Under the pieces are notes generated by a model. The model was not told the DNA's origin and did not search any database. It was given only the letters and a program-made list of their open reading frames with translations. Made by a program: the position numbers and the translations under genes. This document shows, in pieces, positions 20,945 through 30,240 of a stretch of 64,000 nucleotides of DNA. Position 1 is the stretch's first letter; each line of letters opens with the position of its first letter. Source of the stretch: Cherax quadricarinatus (Eukaryota > Arthropoda > Malacostraca > Decapoda > Parastacidae); the NCBI RefSeq assembly GCF_038502225.1, contig NC_091303.1, positions 27,318,830-27,382,829 on the forward strand, written 5' to 3'.

Positions 20945-23899
20945 TTATTCAGTATTTATTTGGTTTTGAGTGAGTAAGTGATCTTTGAGAAGAGACTTGA
21001 ATTTATAAACAGGTAGTGTTTCTTTTATATTTACAGGTAATGAATTCCAGATTTTAGGGCCTTTTATGTGCATTGAGTTTTTGCATAGCGTGAGATGGAC
21101 ACGAGGAACATCAAAGAGTGATCTGTGCCTTGTGTTATGGTCATGTGTTCTGTTGAGGTTGGCAAGGAGATGTTTGAGGGGAGGGTTAATATCAGAGTTA
21201 AGTGTTCTATGTATGTAATAGGTGCAGTAATAAGTATGGATGTTTTGTATGGTGAGTAGGTTGAGTGTTTTGAATATTGGTGGAGTGTGCTGCCTGTAGT
21301 GAGAATTTGTTATCATTCTAACTGCAGCCTTTTGTTGGGTAATTAGTGGTCTGAGATGGTTAATTGTTGTTGAGCCCCATGCACAAATTCCATAGGTGAG
21401 ATAGGGGTAAATAAGAGAGTGATAAAGGGCCAGGAGGGCTGACTGTGGAACATAGTACCGTATCTTCGATAGTATGCCTACAGTCTTGGAAATTTTCTTA
21501 GAAATTTGTTGTATATGTGTATGAAATTTGAGTCTATTATCAAGGTGGATTCCTAAGAATTTTCCCTCTGTTAGCTTTGTGATAGGTGATCTGTTTATCG
21601 TTATGTTAAGACGTACATCTGTAGCTCTGTTAAAAAACTGAATGAAGTAGGTTTTGTCAATGTTTAGTGTAAGTTTGTTAGTCCTCATCCAGGTAGATAT
21701 TTTCTGTAATTCGGTGTTTACAGTATTGGCTAGCGTGACTGGGCTCGGGTGAGAGAAGACGTATGTAATGTCATCTGCAAAAAGTGTGGGTTTGAGTAAT
21801 TGCGAAGCATTTGGTAGGTCATTTATGTATAGGAGAAAGAGAAGAGGGCCAAGGACACTTCCCTGTGGGACACCAACTGTAATTGGTTGAGCGGAAGAGC
21901 TTGCCCCATTTGCGTACACATATTGGCTTCTGTTGCTGAGGTATGACTTGAGGTAGTTGAGGGAGTGCATGCTAATACCATAGTGTGACAATTTTACGTA
22001 GAGCAAGTCATGGTCAACTGTATCAAAAGCTTTACGTAAGTCAATGAAGATCCCCAGTGGGACTTCTTTTTTCTCTATTGCAGTGTATATATGTTCTAGC
22101 ATGTGTATAATAGCATCATTAGTATTTTTATTAGGCCTGAATCCAAATTGGCAGGGGTTGAGAATGTTTTGGGAGATGAGGTAGGAGTAGATTCGTTTAT
22201 GAATTAATTTTTCTAAGATTTTTGAGAGAGGGTGTAAATTGGATATTGGCCTATAGTTATTCAACTCTGTTTGGTCTCCTCCTTTATGGATCGGGGTGAC
22301 CCTTGCTATTTTGAGAGCTGTAGGGAAGGTGGAGGATTCAATGGATTTGTTAAAGAGTGTTGCAATGATTGGTGATAGTACTTGTGACACTTTTTTGTAT
22401 ATAAAGGGTGGTAAGGTATTTAAATCTCCTGCCTTGTTTTTTAGTGTGTTGATAATAAGGGAGACTTCGTATGGGTTAGTCGGAGCTAGGAACAGTGTGT
22501 TCGGGTAGTTGCCAGTGAGGTAGTCATTTGGTGGGGCATCTGAGCTTGGGATTTTATTGGCAAGGTTTTGTCCTATAGTGGAGAAGAAATCATTGAGTCT
22601 GTTTGCTGTTTCTGTTGGTGGGAGTTGGGGTTCATCTGATTTTGCTAATTTTATTTCGCTATTTCGTGATATCTTTTTTGTTCCCAGAATTTCTGATAGG
22701 GTCTTCCAGGTCTTTTTTATATCACCTCGTAAGTTGGATAATCTGTTCTCATAATACAGTTTTTTTGCCCTTCTTATCAGGCTGGTTAGGATTGACGAGT
22801 AACGTTTTGTTTGGTCTCTGGTTATGTGACCCATTCTGTACTGTTTTTCATATCGGTGTTTTGTATTTATGGATTTGAGAATGCTGGGTGTTAGCCAGGG
22901 ACTGTTCAGTCTCTTAGCTCTCATTTGTTTAGTTTTTTTAGGGCAGTGCTTGTTATAGAGGTATTGGGTCTTTTTTAGAAAATTATTAAAAGATTCGTCA
23001 ATATCTGTATAGATTTCTAGCTCAGTGTGCCAGTCAATGTTTGTTACTGCTGCTGTGAAGTTATTAATGGCTGCCTCATTGTGAAGTCTGAAGGTGACTT
23101 TAGTAGTGTCTTGGGGTATTTTACCAAGAGTTGTTATGAGGAAAGTAGGGTAGTGGTCTGTGGTTTTATCTGTAATTATGCCTGATTTTAAAGGGGATAT
23201 GGTGTTGGTCCAGATGTGGTCAAGTAGGGAAACACTAGTCTCCGTAACTCTTGTAGGTTTTGTTACTGTTGGTAGCAACATGCAGTTACTCACTGTGTTT
23301 GTGAATTCAGTAACGTGTGGGTCCTGGTCTTGCAGGAGATTTATATTGAAGTCACCTGAGAGTAGTAAGTGATCTTTGTTCATGCGTGCATCAATTATCA
23401 TACTTCCTAGGTTTTGACTAAATTGGCTAATGTTTGATTGTGGAACTCTGTAGATGTTTATCACTGTGAGAGGTTTTTGTAGGTATTTGGATTTGAATTT
23501 AGCTATTATATATTCCCCATGTTCATCCCTTGTGCAAGTATTAGTGATACATTCTAGTTGGTCTGAGTAGTATATAGCTGTGCCACCCCCTTGTTGGTCT
23601 GGCCTACAGTTGTGTATGGCTGTGTAACCAGGAATGGCATAGACATCTGTAGTATCAGGCTTTAGCCAGGTTTCAGTTAGTGTAATGATGGACATATTGG
23701 CATGCAAGGAATTTAGTAATGCTAGGAGGTCATCGTAATGCTTGCTTAAAGATCTGATATTGTAGTTAAAGATAGTTATGTTGTTGTTGGCTCTGAGAAG
23801 TGCCTTTGATTGTTCTGCTGTGTAGTAATTACAGTAACTGTTTGAATCATTTAAGTCATTAAATAAGAGGTTGGTATCAGGATCAATGCTTGTAATCAT
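20945..23899 (-). CDS. LINE ORF2: endonuclease-reverse transcriptase, 984 aa
   Basis: Nicks target DNA and copies the element's RNA by target-primed reverse transcription. The N-terminal AP-endonuclease-like domain shows NYNIRSL, TETWLKP, LSGDFNINL, LLDHIW and TTDHYPTFLI. A linker (SPWLTPSILKS) precedes RT motifs RVTPIHKGG, NPCQFGFRPNKN, IFIDLRKAFDTVDH, VPQGSVLGPLLFLLYINDL and LFADDITYVFSH (D709/D710 of FADD). The C-terminal region ends near NSLPVNIKETLPVYKF. I chose the ATG at 23899 (MITSIDPDTNLLF). The frame stays open about 59 codons further upstream without an ATG. No internal stop or frameshift, so it is a candidate for a functional enzyme. Clade (CR1, L2 or a near relative) is inferred from motif style. 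Confidence 0.9.
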   Translation of the reverse strand: MITSIDPDTNLLFNDLNDSNSYCNYYTAEQSKALLRANNNITIFNYNIRSLSKHYDDLLALLNSLHANMSIITLTETWLKPDTTDVYAIPGYTAIHNCRPDQQGGGTAIYYSDQLECITNTCTRDEHGEYIIAKFKSKYLQKPLTVINIYRVPQSNISQFSQNLGSMIIDARMNKDHLLLSGDFNINLLQDQDPHVTEFTNTVSNCMLLPTVTKPTRVTETSVSLLDHIWTNTISPLKSGIITDKTTDHYPTFLITTLGKIPQDTTKVTFRLHNEAAINNFTAAVTNIDWHTELEIYTDIDESFNNFLKKTQYLYNKHCPKKTKQMRAKRLNSPWLTPSILKSINTKHRYEKQYRMGHITRDQTKRYSSILTSLIRRAKKLYYENRLSNLRGDIKKTWKTLSEILGTKKISRNSEIKLAKSDEPQLPPTETANRLNDFFSTIGQNLANKIPSSDAPPNDYLTGNYPNTLFLAPTNPYEVSLIINTLKNKAGDLNTLPPFIYKKVSQVLSPIIATLFNKSIESSTFPTALKIARVTPIHKGGDQTELNNYRPISNLHPLSKILEKLIHKRIYSYLISQNILNPCQFGFRPNKNTNDAIIHMLEHIYTAIEKKEVPLGIFIDLRKAFDTVDHDLLYVKLSHYGISMHSLNYLKSYLSNRSQYVYANGASSSAQPITVGVPQGSVLGPLLFLLYINDLPNASQLLKPTLFADDITYVFSHPSPVTLANTVNTELQKISTWMRTNKLTLNIDKTYFIQFFNRATDVRLNITINRSPITKLTEGKFLGIHLDNRLKFHTHIQQISKKISKTVGILSKIRYYVPQSALLALYHSLIYPYLTYGICAWGSTTINHLRPLITQQKAAVRMITNSHYRQHTPPIFKTLNLLTIQNIHTYYCTYYIHRTLNSDINPPLKHLLANLNRTHDHNTRHRSLFDVPRVHLTLCKNSMHIKGPKIWNSLPVNIKETLPVYKFKSLLKDHLLTQNQINTE

Positions 23900-24076
23900 A
23901 AGATTTGTAGTGAATCTATAGTTAGAATTAAGTATAAAACAAAGTAAATAGTCTAAAGCTAAAAAAATAGCACCTGAATTATTTAACAAATGTAAAAATA
24001 ATGAGCTAAGGTAGTTTTTTAAAGCTAAAATAAAGGAGACAATATAAAAGGGACTAAAATAATTTGTGGTGAACAA

Positions 24077-26008
24077 ATAAAGTGATGATCAAATAATGGA
24101 GCTTGGGAATATGATAGTAAGTAGTACTGTAAAGGTAATTCTTTAAAGTTGGAATTATAATATAAAATTATAATATAAAAGGGACTAATATAAGTTGTGG
24201 TGAACAATAAAGTGGTAATCAAATAATTGCACTAAGGTCTAATATAATGACTTTTGTGGAGTCTATGTTTTGAGCTAGAATGAGCTATAGTACAACTAGA
24301 TTTAATCTAATAATATAACGATACAAATTAAAAATAGCACCAGTCTCTCACTAGTAATTGCAATATGGTCTAATATAATGAATTTGGTATTGACTATAGT
24401 ACAACTGAGTTTAATCTAATAATATAAAAAAGGCACAAGACTCTCAATTGTAATTGCACTAAGGTGTTATATAAGTTCTTTCTTCTTTCAACAAACTGGC
24501 CGTATCCCACCGAGGCAGGGTGGCCCAAAAAGAAAAACAAAAGTTTCTCTTTCTAAATTTAGTAATTTATACAGGAGAAGAGATTACTAACCCCTTGCTC
24601 CCGGCATTTTAGTCGCCTCTTACAACACGCATGGCTTACGGAGGAAGAATTCTGTTCCACTTCCCCATGGAGATAAGAGGAAATAAACAAGAACAAGAAC
24701 TAGAAAGAAAATAGCAGAAAACCCAGAGGGGTGTGTGTATATATATGCTTGTACATGTGTAGTGTGACCTAAGTGTATGCAGAAGTAGCAAGACGTACCT
24801 GAAATCTTGCATGTTTATGAGACAGAAAAAAGGACACCAGCAATCCTACCATCATGTAAAACAATTACAGGCTTTCGTTTTACACTCATTTGGCAGGATG
24901 GTAGTACCTCCCTGGGCGGTTGCTGTCTACCAACCTACTACTAAGTTGTTTACAAGAATTAGAGTATAACTAGATTTAAATTGACAAGATAAAATATACA
25001 AGTTAAGGTAGCAAAAGAATAAAAAAAAGTAGAAAAAAAAATATATATGCGGTAGTTGGTACTAGTTAGCAAAAGATAGTTAAGGGCCTTGAACAATAGT
25101 ATAATTGAAATATACACTAATTGCACACACAATATATCACTAAGATATGAAAACAATCTTAGAGTAGGACTTATAATATAAACTTATAATATAAAAATAC
25201 AAATTGAAATGGTACTTGCAATTGCACTAGAGTCTGGTATAGGTTGTTGACAAGATCAGGAGTATAACTAGATTTAAATTGACAAAATATAATTCACAAT
25301 TAAAGTACCAAAAGAATAATAGTAAAAAATAACAAGGGTAATGTCTTGGTTATAATATGATAGTAAGATGGTAGACAGGTACACAGGTACAAAGGATAAT
25401 ATAAAGGTTGGAGTTGAATATACAAACTTGAAAATTTGGCAACAAAATGTTATGGGAAGTATAAAATAATGTTTAATGTACAAAAGTAAAATTGACTGGT
25501 AGTAAATATGGTGTTTAATAAAATTTTAGTAAGTAATAATGATTACAAAAAAGTGAAAAAGTAATGTTTATTTCATTCAATATTGCACTGGTAGTTATAC
25601 TAGAGGTTATATGGCAGTACAAGGTAATTAAGAGTACTCTAAGATAGTAAATGTGGTATTAAAACAGGTAAAGGTAATTAGACAAGTAATGGTTATTATA
25701 TGTCAAAAATGTTAAGAGTAAATTGAAATTATAGTAAAAATGATAATTATTAATTTTAGTAAGTAATATCAATTGATAGTATTTAAAAAATATGAGGTAG
25801 TAATGTGGACAGAGAAAGTATCAATTCAGCTAATGTTTAAGCAAACAATAGTAAATAAGAAAATTACATAAGGTGACTTATGCTTACTAGTAAAATCACA
25901 AAATGAGGTAGTTGATTATTTAATTACTAAGAGATTGTACAATGAAATTTGAACAATAATGGAGCAAAACATACACTACACTACGTAGGCTTTTAGGTTG
26001 GACATTGT
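24077..26008 (-). other. Long AT-rich spacer between LINE ORFs
   Basis: About 1.9 kb (1.47 kb without the insertion) with no coding frame. Several blocks recur in direct order, for example ctagatttaa and ttgcactaaggt/ttgcactagagt phrases at about 24230, 24300, 24400, 24960 and 25230, so part of it grew by tandem duplication with a unit of roughly 120-140 bp. ORF1 and ORF2 of such LINEs normally lie close together. Confidence 0.65.
24478..24941 (-). mobile_element. LINE-derived non-autonomous element, copy 1
   Basis: Flanked by TAAGTT (24472-24477, 24942-24947). Read on the minus strand it begins with the LINE-A/B 5' UTR (including gcatggcttacggaggaag reversed) and passes directly into the LINE 3' hook (cccaccgaggcagggtggcc at about 24510), with the whole EN-RT region absent. 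A second copy with the same structure is at 48396-48866. Confidence 0.85.
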
Positions 26009-26848
26009 TTAGTTATTCTCTCTAAGATTAGTATCCCTGAGAAATCGTGATAGATCATTCTCGTTCGTTATTGAGTACAGTTGACCTACATTTGTTTTCC
26101 TAACAAGAATTTTCCCATCTCGTGTGAAGCATTGGTGTATTGTGTCATTATTCTCCCGCTTAAGTTTTCTGACTCTATACAGGAGGTTCTGACGTTTTTT
26201 GGTAAGACACTCGTTTATGTATACCTCTTTCTTTACTTTAATAGATGCAATAATTAAGTCTTTTTTCCTGTCATGTGAGTGGAATCTAAGCATAACACTT
26301 TTTCTACCATGGGATCCTAGTAACCTGGCTTCTTTTATTTCTGACTCTGGTACAATAATACTTGTTTGGTCCTTTATGATCTGCAGAGTAATTTCTTTAC
26401 TGTTTGTTTGGTTCATATCACTGGGAAAAAGTGGACTGTTAACTATTACTGCGTCCGATAGTTTATCTTGCTCAGTTTTATCTTCTTGGAGAGCAAAGTA
26501 GTCACTGAACTGGTTATCTAAGTTGTTCTTCCATTCTTTTACTGCTTCTTCAACCTTTGTATTAAGAGATATTATTTGTTGGGTATGGCTATCTATGACT
26601 GCTTGGATGGTCTTGTCACAGTTAGTCATTCCTGGTGTTGATAACTTTTGTTCAAGACTGAGGATTTTGTTCTCGAGTTGTGTCATCCTGGTGTCTTGTT
26701 TTGTTAGCGTCTCTCGAAGATTCATATTTTCAATAACTAAGTTGGAGATGCATGTTTTTAGGGTATCTGGATCGTTGGTCATACCTGAGAGACTACTTGG
26801 TAGGTTGAATCCGGGGAAGAGAGGGGAGGATGGGCTGGTGGCAGCCAT
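26009..26848 (-). CDS. LINE ORF1: coiled-coil RNA-binding protein, 279 aa
   Basis: The first ORF of the CR1/L2-like LINE, whose product is expected to bind the element RNA. After a Ser/Pro-rich start (MAATSPSSPLFPGF), residues about 30-110 are heptad-rich and predicted coiled coil (ENMNLRETLTKQDTRMTQLE). The C-terminal half resembles the RRM/CTD-like part of invertebrate ORF1 proteins: KSVMLRFHSHDRKKDLI, then ECLTKKRQNLLYRVRKLK and FTRDGKILVRKT. No zinc knuckle is visible. The ATG at 26848 is the first in the frame and no stop interrupts it. It pairs with ORF2 at 23899 on the same strand. Confidence 0.8.
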   Translation of the reverse strand: MAATSPSSPLFPGFNLPSSLSGMTNDPDTLKTCISNLVIENMNLRETLTKQDTRMTQLENKILSLEQKLSTPGMTNCDKTIQAVIDSHTQQIISLNTKVEEAVKEWKNNLDNQFSDYFALQEDKTEQDKLSDAVIVNSPLFPSDMNQTNSKEITLQIIKDQTSIIVPESEIKEARLLGSHGRKSVMLRFHSHDRKKDLIIASIKVKKEVYINECLTKKRQNLLYRVRKLKRENNDTIHQCFTRDGKILVRKTNVGQLYSITNENDLSRFLRDTNLRENN

Positions 26849-27359
26849 GTTTGTTGTTATTGTTGTGGTGTCGCCTTGAGCGGTGGTGAGTGGGGTGGTT
26901 GCTGGGCCGGCGTCCTCCTAGCTACACTTGTTGAATAGTTGATTTTTCGGTGTTTTCTTGCTGGCCTTGGTGCTGTTTCCTCTTAGATTGCGCCTCATAA
27001 TACTACAGGAATTGTTGTAGTTAAGAAGAAGTTGTAGTTATACAAAGCTTAGGGTTACGTTGTTCGGCTGGCAGCGGGGTGTTGCTTTCGGTTTGTGGGC
27101 AGTCTTCCTTTGATCTCTATTATTTTTGATTTGTAGGTTTCACTGTTGGTAATCTTTGGTCATTCTGGGTGCTACATTGGGTAGTGCAGTTTTGCTTGTA
27201 ACTAGGTCATCATAGGAGCATTGGTAGCTCTGATAGTTGGAGAAAAGTACGGAGCTTGGAAGTCGCTGCTGCCGCTGCCGCTGTCACTGTCAGGGGTGGA
27301 CTTTGTTTTTCATGCTTCAAGGGAACTTATTATTTATTATTATTATTATTATGTATTAT

Positions 27360-27523
27360 GTATTTTTCTTCTCCTCCTTCTCCTCCTCCTCCTTCTCCTC
27401 CTCCTCCTCCTCCTCCTCCTCCTCCTCCTCCTCCTCCTTCTCTTCCTCTTCCTCCTCCTCCTCCTCCTCCTCCTCCTCCTCCTCCTCCTCCTACTCCTCC
27501 TCCTCCTCCTCCTCCTCCTCAAT
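27360..27523. repeat. TCC trinucleotide array
   Basis: Nearly pure (TCC)n with few TTC/TAC interruptions, 27366-27520, giving spurious poly-Ser, poly-Pro and poly-Arg frames. It is polypyrimidine on the plus strand. Confidence 0.95.
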
Positions 27524-27671
27524 GTTATTATATACGTACTTCCACATATCCAAAACATTGCTGGAACATATAAATACTTTGTATATATTCCAAGACAATA
27601 GTAAATGGCCAAGGCAGGTGTAAATGTCCACCTGTCAACGTGTTTGTGACAATGTGAGTACAATTTCAGTA

Positions 27672-28020
27672 CAGGTTGGCCATCACTAATCCGGCATCAT
27701 TGGGACATGTAATGTGCCGGATTAGTGAGTTTGCCGGATTACAGAGTAGTTAGGTTAGAATACACTTAATTAACCTATCAATAGAGACATTTTCTGCTAC
27801 ATCTTCCTCATTTTCATCACTGCTTTCTCCTCCACTGGCTTGCTGCTGTGGATTTACAACCATCTGCACAATATCTGAGTCAGTATAATGATGGAATTGG
27901 AGTCAGCATAATGATTTGAGGCAGTACAATGATGAAATTTGAAATTATGCTAGCCAAAATTAGTGCCGGATTACTGATGGAACCAGATAACTGATTGGCG
28001 GATTAGTGATGGTCAACCTG
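27672..28020. mobile_element. 349-bp MITE with TA target, pogo/Tigger type
   Basis: TA at 27670-27671 and 28021-28022. Ends CAGGTTGGCCATCACTAATC and GATTAGTGATGGTCAACCTG match at 18 of 20 positions. Non-coding. Related termini occur at 33986 and 38545-38570. Confidence 0.85.
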
Positions 28021-28129
28021 TACCTAATACTAGTGTCAAAACAAAGATTGGTTATGAAATGACAAGAACTACTATAAATTGTAATTATCAGAACATAAAA
28101 ATTATATAAAATAATATGAAAAATAGAAA

Positions 28130-28376
28130 AAAAAAGGTATATCGGCAACACTTTTGCAAGTGCCAGCACTCCATGTTGCTGTCAGGTGATACCCAAGTGC
28201 CAACTTCTGGGCCTCATATCTCGGTAAGTACTGACTCTAATTTTTTTTTTAAATCCTATAACACTTAGAAAAATGTGCTCTTTTTTTCAATAAAAAAAAA
28301 ATGATTTTTTTTATTTTTCAAAATATTCGGGGCACTGGGGTAGTGAACGTATATATACGTTTGGACCGTTTACGGG
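28130..28376 (+). mobile_element. piggyBac 3' end of the composite
   Basis: Contains the conserved block with CTCGGTAAGT (28220-28229) also found at 6731 in the intact piggyBac, T/A-rich runs, a palindrome GTATATATAC (28349-28358) and the terminal repeat. Confidence 0.8.
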
Positions 28377-29063
28377 TTAACACAAAGTTCAAAATATTAA
28401 AATTTCAAAATAGGGTCCTCAATGAACAATACAGACATTCCAGGCACTAAACTAACATTTCCTCTGTTCATTAATTATGTTTTCAGGCTTTACAAATGAA
28501 TTCTATTTTGATTTTTTATTCATATATGAATTTTTATTCACACCAAAAAATAAAAGATTTACTGTTATGCAATATTATAATAACTGAATAAATAATATCA
28601 GCACATTAGTGAACGTATATCAGACTCACCAGTTGACGCATATTAGACTCGCAACAACATTTATTTACTCTTGAACATTGGCAAAAATTGAAACATTTCT
28701 TCTACTTTGAGCTTAGTTTCAAGCTATTTTCAGTACTAAAACCAATCAAAATTATCTCTATTTCTGTAATATATCTTCCATTCTATCAAATGAGACCAAG
28801 AAATTGTGAATACAACTGTAAAAAACAAGTCGCTGTTTAAATCCAAAATTACGGTTGCAGTTTTTTTTCTCTCATTATGCACTGCGTGCTGCAGGATTTG
28901 TTTTATGTGGTGCACACTTATCACATAATGTGTTTTCTCATATCTAGGCCCAAATTTAATGCTCACAGGGTATCTGAGTGAGCCGAGCTCATGGCGTAGA
29001 TCTACGGTTTGGACCCCTGGCTTCAAAGCCATAGATCTACAGAATGGATCCTCAAAGGGTTAA

Positions 29064-29657
29064 TGAACAAAGGAAAAGTTGCTTTAGTGGCTGAAATGTC
29101 TATAGAGTTTGTTTTGGACTCTTATTTTTAAATTGGAATTTGTTAAAAGTAGTGTAAAACTGGTTAAACTAGTGACTTTTTGGGTCCTTAACCATTAACT
29201 TTCACCATCAAGACCTCCAAAATGGCAGAGACTTTTTTATGAAGTCAATAACACCAAAAATATGAAATTTGATGGAAAACGTACAGAATTATGCAGACAC
29301 AAAGTTGGTGGTCTGGGCTCAATTTAGCCACCAGCAATTTTTGCCCACTATGAGTCCCATTTTCAGCAATTTCATTGTTCAACTGAACCAAAATGTTAGT
29401 TATTTTGCTAGTATGGAATAGCTTCTGGTTTATCAGAACAGAAGCCATTATCACAAAAGTTGGTAATTTGGCCAATTTTACCCAATTCATCAAATTCCAG
29501 TTTTAAAAATAGAATTCAAAATAAATGCTGTATGCATTCCAGCAGCTAAAGCAATCTATCCTCTGTTTATAAATCACTCTACCAGGCCTCTCCTATATTA
29601 CACTTGCCTGTCATCTTAAATTCATCATCACACAAAAATCAAAGTTTTCCCCTAGTA
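29064..29657. mobile_element. Decayed long piggyBac MITE remnant
   Basis: From about 29215 the sequence follows the MITE interior (phrases aatttgatggaaaac, agaattatgc, ttttgcccacta, gtaatttggccaatttt). It is cut at 29655 by the Tigger at 29658. Termini are not recognisable. 29064-29210 shows nothing I can assign. Confidence 0.65.
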
Positions 29658-30240
29658 CAGTGGAACCTCTACTTAAGAGTGCATCCATGTGTGAGTTTTT
29701 CCAGATAAGAGCTGTCACTCGGTCGATTTTTAGCTTGCGGACGTGAGCAAAATTTCCAGACGTGAGTGGGACTCAAGGGAGGTTCCTGACGCTGGTGAGG
29801 GTCTCTTGCTCTTGATCTAGGGAATTGGATCTCAGTTGTTTGTTGAACTATCTTATTGAAACTTGAGCAATGTATGATGGAAAGATGCTTCTCAATGTAC
29901 ACCAAAAATTAAAGAAATCGGACAATAAATAACGAAGTTCACTTCTCAGCCATTAGCCTCCCCTTAGCGGCATATTTTCATATGGTTTTCATGGTTGTAT
30001 TCTCGTTTTTTTTGGTCTCATTTGATAGAGTGGAAGATATACTACAGAAACATATATGATTTTGAATGGTTTCATGACGAAAAGTACCTTGAAACTGAGC
30101 TCAAAATAGCAGAAATGTTTGATTCTTTGGCGATGTTCAAGAGTAAACAAATGACGTCACTGTCCAATACCTGTCTGATTGGCACTGCCCCTCAACCTTC
30201 ACATATTGGAAAGCTCTTCAACATGGTAGCAAAAGTGGGA

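Larger units (their letters stand above)
20583..27300 (-). mobile_element. CR1/L2-like LINE, apparently full-length
   Basis: Reads right to left: 5' UTR (about 27300-26849), ORF1 (26848-26009), a long spacer with a 464-bp insertion, ORF2 (23899-20945), and a 3' end with a TAAA-type tail at 20583-20600. Both ORFs are open. Two ORFs with a coiled-coil ORF1 and an endonuclease-RT ORF2 is the CR1/L2 architecture. The 5' boundary is approximate. Confidence 0.85.
19582..28376 (+). mobile_element. 8.8-kb composite bounded by piggyBac ends
   Basis: TTAA at 19578-19581 and 28377-28380. Inverted ends start CCCGTAAACGGTCCAAAC and end with GTTTGGACCGTTTACGGG (18 of 18 positions). The left 420 bp is a decayed piggyBac N-terminus, and the right about 240 bp is a piggyBac 3' end. 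Between them lie tetranucleotide arrays, a dispersed repeat, a whole CR1/L2-like LINE and a Tigger-like MITE. Most likely a piggyBac that accumulated insertions and lost its transposase. The near-perfect termini suggest the ends are still recognisable (inference). Confidence 0.85.
19208..29059. mobile_element. Long piggyBac MITE split by an 8.8-kb insertion
   Basis: Left end CCCTTTGAGGGTCC after TCAA (a mutated TTAA, 19204-19207). Right end ...GGATCCTCAAAGGG before TTAA (29060-29063). The two MITE parts, 19208-19577 and 28381-29059, are co-linear with the copy at 9892. The paired sites near the right end are GTAGATCTAC (28996-29005) and ATAGATCTAC (29031-29040), so here the palindrome centre is GATC. 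Confidence 0.85.

Noticed and set aside
27221..27663. Poly-Leu, poly-Ser, poly-Pro and poly-Arg frames
   Set aside because: All are readings of the (TCC)n array.
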